Positions 23,702-32,995 of a stretch of DNA of 32,995 nucleotides are shown here, piece after piece (positions within the stretch are counted from its first letter, which is position 1; each line of letters starts with the position of its first letter). The stretch covers positions 1 through 32,995 of the forward strand of contig CAJWQE010000019.1 in the NCBI GenBank assembly GCA_913045375.1. The letters run 5' to 3'. Source of the stretch: an uncultured Halieaceae bacterium (GTDB lineage: Bacteria > Pseudomonadota > Gammaproteobacteria > Pseudomonadales > Halieaceae). Made by a program: the position numbers and the translations under genes. The notes below the pieces were generated by a model that worked only from the letters and a program-made list of their open reading frames with translations, was not told the origin of the DNA and made no database searches.

Positions 23702-25786
23702 TTACTCGCCGTTTGGATCTCCGTTCCGATAGCGCTCGAACCAAGCGAGGATGTGATCGACTTTGGTAATGAGTCTCGATGGTCTACTTGCGATGCCGTG
23801 TGACGCACCGGGCAAACGAACCATGGCTGAGTCCACGCCTCGTAGCCGCAAGGCCTGATAGAACTGCTCGGTCTCGGACATGGGCGTGCGCCGGTCTTCC
23901 TCACCCGTCAGCAGAAGGGTAGGCGTAACGACGTTACCCACTAAAGATAGTGGCGAGCGTTTCCAATAATGATCTAGGTGTTCCCAAGGTGGTCCGGGGA
24001 ACTGATGATAGATCTGTCCCACCATCGAGTCGGCGGTCAGAGTTTTGCTCACCCAATTAATGACGGGCTTCGCCGCGACCGCCGCATTGAAGCGATCTGT
24101 CAGACCAACAGCATAGGCTGTGGCGATGCCGCCCGCGCTGCCACCTGCGATAAACAAGTTGTCGCTGTCTACGATGCCTCTCTCAATCAAGGCATCGATG
24201 CCTGACATGTGATCAGCAAAGTCCTCCTCGCTCGAATATTTGTACTGGAGTAACAGCGCAAAATCCTCTCCGTACGACAGGCTACCCCGATGGTTATCAT
24301 AAAAAACGATGTAGCCAGCAGCGGCCATGAGCTGAAGCTCGGCTGAGAAATAGGGTCCATAGGCGAGGTGAGGCCCCCCGTGAATCTCAAGAATCAGAGG
24401 GTATTTCTTTGTGGGATCGAAATCAGGTGGTGTGATGTACCAACCTTGGATCTCCTGATCATCAAACGATGAGTTGTAGACAATCTCGTTTACCTCACCC
24501 AATGATCGGTAGTTGAGAAGATCATCGTTGAGCGCTGTGATGATTTTGGGTGTTTTCCGCTGTATCACTGCGATGTCTGCGGGCCGATCGGGTCCTCCCT
24601 TTGTAAAGGCAATAACACCACCGGCCGTGTGGAACCCGCCGGATAGATAGGGCCGACCCACGCTGGTGCCGCCCAACCCTGTTGCCACTGGCGAGACTGC
24701 CTTGTTTAGCGTCACCTGTTTGATGTGTCGTTCACCGCGTTCATCAAAGGCAAAGTAGAGCGCTTTACCATCGGCTCGCCAGAGGATATTCGCCGCATCC
24801 CCGTCAACTGATTCGGTAAGTATGCCGACGTCCTTGGTTGATAGATCAACGGTTGCAATACGGTCGGGCGTAAAGGCTAGGGGTCTACTCTCTTCGTAGC
24901 TGATGGCCAGAAGCTTGCCGTTCGGTGAGACAGCGGGCGATCGCTCAGCACCCGGAAGATCTGTGATTTGCGTCAGCGCACCGCTACCAAGTGATACTGA
25001 ATAGATATCGGCCTCATCACTGCGGAGCTCCCAATCATCCGAGCGGTCAGCAGAGAAAAAGATGGATGTGCTATCAGCCGACCAGCTCAGCCGGCCATAG
25101 TGATTGTAATCACCCGATGTGAGCTGTCGCGCTACACCTCCATCGGCAGGGATGACGAACACATGACGGTAAGCGGGATCGACGATGCCGCGGCCATCGT
25201 ATTGATAGCGCGTGGTCGTGACAGTAACCGGCGGTTTGGCCCAGACAGCACCTTCGGGTGCCTGGCGACGTTTGGCGATGGGTGGCGTCGGCTTTTTAAC
25301 CGACATGGTGAAGGCCAACCATTGACCATCGGGAGACCAAGTGAGGTCTGACGGGCTTTGCTGAAGGTGTGACGCGACCGACGTCTGGCCGGTATCCATC
25401 CACTGAATGTGAATCTGACTGGAGCCGCTCTCGCTAGAGACATAGGCAATCTTATCTCCCTCGGGAGACCAGCGCGGCGAGGTACTCCGATGCAAATTGC
25501 TATTGAGCGGTCGATGATCACTGCCATCAACGGAGACTTGCCAAAGTGTGGCTTTGGCGGCATCGCTCATGACGTCGAAGGAGCGACGTACATAAACCAC
25601 CGACTTGCCATCAGGGGCCACCTGCGGGTCGGAGGCCCATTCCAGTTCAAAGACATCCATCGCATCCAGCGCGGGTGCTGGCTCGGAGGCCAATGACAGC
25701 GTGCTCATCGGCAGGATGAGCGCACCAAGGCTGGATTGAATGAAGATCTTGGAGAAAGAGAAAGAAATACCTTTTGGCTTAGTCAT
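23702..25786 (-). CDS. Exported S9 family (prolyl oligopeptidase-type) peptidase
   Basis: The start is taken as the ATG at 25786, giving 694 residues; an open frame continues to 25921 but is not protein-like there. The N-terminus has a basic stretch and a hydrophobic core (FIQSSLGALILPMSTLSLA), so it is probably exported. About 40-420 is a propeller with SPEG/SPDG blade motifs (WSPEGDKIAYVS, WSPDGQWLAFTM). The C-terminal hydrolase domain has GGSAGG (Ser550), TGEEDRRTP (Asp631) and GASHGI (His663), the complete triad. Related enzymes are acylaminoacyl or dipeptidyl peptidases. It is convergent with the M20 peptidase and divergent from the GH2 cluster. Confidence 0.93.
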   Translation of the reverse strand: MTKPKGISFSFSKIFIQSSLGALILPMSTLSLASEPAPALDAMDVFELEWASDPQVAPDGKSVVYVRRSFDVMSDAAKATLWQVSVDGSDHRPLNSNLHRSTSPRWSPEGDKIAYVSSESGSSQIHIQWMDTGQTSVASHLQQSPSDLTWSPDGQWLAFTMSVKKPTPPIAKRRQAPEGAVWAKPPVTVTTTRYQYDGRGIVDPAYRHVFVIPADGGVARQLTSGDYNHYGRLSWSADSTSIFFSADRSDDWELRSDEADIYSVSLGSGALTQITDLPGAERSPAVSPNGKLLAISYEESRPLAFTPDRIATVDLSTKDVGILTESVDGDAANILWRADGKALYFAFDERGERHIKQVTLNKAVSPVATGLGGTSVGRPYLSGGFHTAGGVIAFTKGGPDRPADIAVIQRKTPKIITALNDDLLNYRSLGEVNEIVYNSSFDDQEIQGWYITPPDFDPTKKYPLILEIHGGPHLAYGPYFSAELQLMAAAGYIVFYDNHRGSLSYGEDFALLLQYKYSSEEDFADHMSGIDALIERGIVDSDNLFIAGGSAGGIATAYAVGLTDRFNAAVAAKPVINWVSKTLTADSMVGQIYHQFPGPPWEHLDHYWKRSPLSLVGNVVTPTLLLTGEEDRRTPMSETEQFYQALRLRGVDSAMVRLPGASHGIASRPSRLITKVDHILAWFERYRNGDPNGE

Positions 25787-25901
25787 AGCAATGTTCTCGT
25801 GCGTGGCCGGATGCAGATCGCCGGTCCAGTGGGTAACGAGATGAGAGTAACCAAGGGATGATTTGAAACACAACTCAATGCGAAAGAAACGATAAGCGGC
25901 T

Positions 25902-30865
<4,964 letters not shown>

Positions 30866-30894
30866 GATAAGCGAGTGTTTGGGAGCCATGCGCG

Positions 30895-32262
30895 ATGAAT
30901 GATGCTCTCGGTGAGATTGACTCGATTTCGACGCGCACCAAGTTCAGTTACGGACTGGGCGCGCTGGGGAAGGACTTCGCCTGCTCCATCGTTTATCTCT
31001 TTCTCATGTACTACTACACCGATGTGGCTGGCGTGCCGGCAGCATTTGTGGGAACGCTGTTTCTCGTTGTCCGAATAATTGATGCGGTATCCGATCCGGT
31101 CATGGGCATGATCGTCGACAACACCCGCAGTCGGTTTGGAAAGTTCAGACCCTGGATCATTCTTGGGACGGTGATCAATTCACTGGCCTTATTGGCACTG
31201 TTCTCTGCACATCTATTTTCAGGGTCGCAGCTCCTTTTATTTGTCACTGTGACCTACATCGTCTGGGGTCTCACCTACACGATTATGGATATCCCCTTCT
31301 GGTCAATGGTGCCTGCACTGTCTGCTCGTCGTGAGGAGCGAGAGCGGTTGGTTGTTTGGCCACGCCTGTTCGCCAGCATCGCGTGGACGATCGTTGGCAC
31401 CTATGGTCTGGCGAGCATCGCCTTCCTGGGTAAAGGGGATGAAGGCAGAGGATTCCTCCTCCTCTCGGGTCTCATCATCATTGCTTTTCTCGCATCTGCG
31501 CTGATTACCTTCACGCAGGTGAAGGAGCGGGTTGCTACTCAGGTGACCAGCGAGCGCTTCTCCTTTGGCGATGTGATCGCCATCTTGCGAAACAACGATC
31601 AGCTAGCCTCGCTGATAGGTTGTGTTCTCAGCTTCAACATTGGTACCCAGCTGGTGGGTGGCTTCGCGATTTACTACTTCAGCTACGCCATTGGTAAGCC
31701 CGAGCTGTTCCCCATGTTTGCCTTGGTCTCAGGCATTGCCGAAATGCTGGGTATCTTTCTTTTCCCGTGGCTCTGCCGACACCTACCACGACGTTTTACC
31801 TGGTACATCGCCAGCTTATTTGCTCTTGCCTGCAGTGTCATTCTGCTGGCGGGGAGCATCGTGGCACCAAAGAGTGGTGTCCTCGTGGCGGGAGCGGGCG
31901 CGCTGCTGAAGTTCGGTGGCGGCATTGCCAATGGTTTGGGGACAGTCATGCTCGCCGATGTCGTTGATTACGGTCATTACAAGACGGGGAAACGCAGCGA
32001 GAGCATTATTTTCTCAGTGCAGACGATGCTGGTGAAGTTCGCAGGTGCCTTCGCTGGCTTTTTTATTGGCGTCGGACTGTCGCTTATCGGTTACGTACCC
32101 AATGAGATCCAGAGCGAGGCGACGGTATTTGGCTTAAGGACCCTGATGATTGGTCTTCCGGTTGTCTTTCTCATCGGGAGTATCTGGGTATATAGACAAA
32201 CGTTTCGTTTACACGGCGAGTTACACCAGCGAGTCTCCGATTTTATCGCTAGGCAGCGATAG
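30895..32262 (+). CDS. GPH-type MFS sugar:cation symporter (MelB-like)
   Basis: The 455-residue protein fits twelve transmembrane helices and the glycoside-pentoside-hexuronide family: FSYGLGALGKDFACSIVYLF, then DAVSDPVMGMIVDNTRSRFG and KFRPWIILG, the conserved helix 2-3 loop, and DVVDYGHYKTGKRSES in the second half. Members such as MelB and LacS import galactosides, xylosides or glucuronides with Na+ or H+. GGGAG lies 9 nt before the ATG. Position after two cytoplasmic GH2 enzymes makes a beta-galactoside or related disaccharide the likely cargo. It ends 10 nt before the convergent aminotransferase stop. Confidence 0.93.
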   Translation: MNDALGEIDSISTRTKFSYGLGALGKDFACSIVYLFLMYYYTDVAGVPAAFVGTLFLVVRIIDAVSDPVMGMIVDNTRSRFGKFRPWIILGTVINSLALLALFSAHLFSGSQLLLFVTVTYIVWGLTYTIMDIPFWSMVPALSARREERERLVVWPRLFASIAWTIVGTYGLASIAFLGKGDEGRGFLLLSGLIIIAFLASALITFTQVKERVATQVTSERFSFGDVIAILRNNDQLASLIGCVLSFNIGTQLVGGFAIYYFSYAIGKPELFPMFALVSGIAEMLGIFLFPWLCRHLPRRFTWYIASLFALACSVILLAGSIVAPKSGVLVAGAGALLKFGGGIANGLGTVMLADVVDYGHYKTGKRSESIIFSVQTMLVKFAGAFAGFFIGVGLSLIGYVPNEIQSEATVFGLRTLMIGLPVVFLIGSIWVYRQTFRLHGELHQRVSDFIARQR

Positions 32263-32272
32263 CAAGACTGGC

Positions 32273-32995
32273 TTATGCCGGCAAACTTGTCTTCAGGTAG
32301 GCAGACATTTCAGACAGGCCTGCCTCGAGAATTTCTCGCTCATTGGCATAGCCAATTCTCACATAACCCTCCATGTCGAAGGCATCGCCAGGGGTGAGCA
32401 TGACGCCCGTTTTTTCGAGGAGATCGATACAGAATTCTCTCGAGCTCATGGCGATGTCGAGTTTCAGCATGGCAGTGGTACCCGCGCGGGGTTTGACCCA
32501 ATCGACGCGTGGCTCGTTTGTAATCCAGCTATCCAAAATCGCGAGATTTTCTCGTGTTATTGCCTGGCTTCGTGCCAGAACTTTGCTAGCACTTTCAAGT
32601 GCTATGGCCGCAAAATGGTCGTTAATCATGCCAACCGAAATGGTGTCGTAATCACGATGGATCATGATCTTCTCGGTCAGCTCTTTTGGTGCTACCACCC
32701 ATCCGACGCGCAGACCGGCGAGGGAGAATACTTTCGACATGCCGGCTGTGCTGATGCCTCTATGGTAGATATCAACAATGGAGGGGACCATCCCGTCTCC
32801 GACTTGGCCGGTCCCTCGGTAAACCTCGTCACAGAGTAGATAAGCCCCGACCGAGTCGGCAACCTCAGCGATAGCCTCCAGCATAGGACGTTCTATGAGA
32901 GCGCCGGTTGGGTTGTTTGGATTCGTGAGCGCGATTAGCTTCGTTTCGAGCGTTACCATCGATCGCAACCGGTCAAGGTCAGGCAGGAAGCCGTC
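32273..32995 (-). CDS. Class I/II PLP-dependent aminotransferase (C-terminal part)
   Basis: The gene runs off the right edge, and 240 residues of its C-terminal part are seen, reading in frame to the last base of the window. NPNNPTGALI, LLCDEVYRG (Asp/Tyr of the cofactor site), STAGMSKVFSLAGLRVGW with the PLP-binding lysine, and YVRIGYANE (C-terminal substrate-carboxylate arginine) are all present. These enzymes move amino groups between amino acids and 2-oxo acids in the cytoplasm. The substrate cannot be fixed; the sequence is not an obvious aspartate or aromatic aminotransferase. It is convergent with the GPH transporter and probably not part of that cluster. Confidence 0.9.
   Translation of the reverse strand, partial: DGFLPDLDRLRSMVTLETKLIALTNPNNPTGALIERPMLEAIAEVADSVGAYLLCDEVYRGTGQVGDGMVPSIVDIYHRGISTAGMSKVFSLAGLRVGWVVAPKELTEKIMIHRDYDTISVGMINDHFAAIALESASKVLARSQAITRENLAILDSWITNEPRVDWVKPRAGTTAMLKLDIAMSSREFCIDLLEKTGVMLTPGDAFDMEGYVRIGYANEREILEAGLSEMSAYLKTSLPA

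Noticed and set aside
32150..32839. A 229-codon plus-strand frame over the end of the symporter and the aminotransferase
   Set aside because: It overlaps two strongly supported genes and its product has no protein-like pattern.

Overview
The window looks like chromosomal DNA of a free-living marine gammaproteobacterium. The gene content suggests the OM60/NOR5 (Halieaceae) type: exported amidohydrolases, a COG2130 reductase, a Rieske oxygenase, malonyl-CoA decarboxylase and a small sugar-use cluster. This placement is inferred from protein character only. No rRNA, tRNA, CRISPR array, insertion sequence, integrase or phage gene was seen. The region is densely packed with metabolic and exported enzymes, and most genes lie in short same-strand runs.

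Left part (1-3.2 kb, minus strand): the start of a Rieske ring-hydroxylating oxygenase running off the left edge, a lipoprotein with a cadherin-like domain and an SGNH-like domain, and a TetR regulator followed by a COG2130 NADP-dependent reductase. From 3.3 to 11.15 kb (plus strand): two exported amidohydrolases (the second a very large fusion with a TolB-type propeller), a 96-residue secreted protein, a LysR regulator with a possible 55-residue downstream ORF, and a Tat-exported PhoX/DUF839 protein.

Middle (11.2-20.4 kb, minus strand). In transcription order the right-hand cluster is two exported SnoaL/NTF2-like proteins and an exported MBL-fold hydrolase, closed by a clear terminator. Next come a NUDIX hydrolase and a small two-helix membrane protein. 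After a 337-bp gap lies a run of alpha/beta hydrolase, EamA transporter, DNA-3-methyladenine glycosylase I-like protein, lipoprotein copper amine oxidase and MOSC protein.

Right part (20.7-33 kb): malonyl-CoA decarboxylase and an exported M20 peptidase (plus), an exported S9 prolyl-oligopeptidase-type peptidase (minus), then a beta-galactoside cluster (plus) of two cytoplasmic GH2 enzymes and a GPH-type sugar symporter. The window ends inside a class I/II aminotransferase (minus).

The best candidates for something undescribed are the exported SnoaL-SnoaL-MBL trio with its frameshifted small ORF, the lipid-anchored copper amine oxidase cluster, the propeller-amidohydrolase fusion, and in-frame 12-nt tandem repeats at the N-termini of two unrelated genes. 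Nothing here proves a new system; most genes belong to known families.
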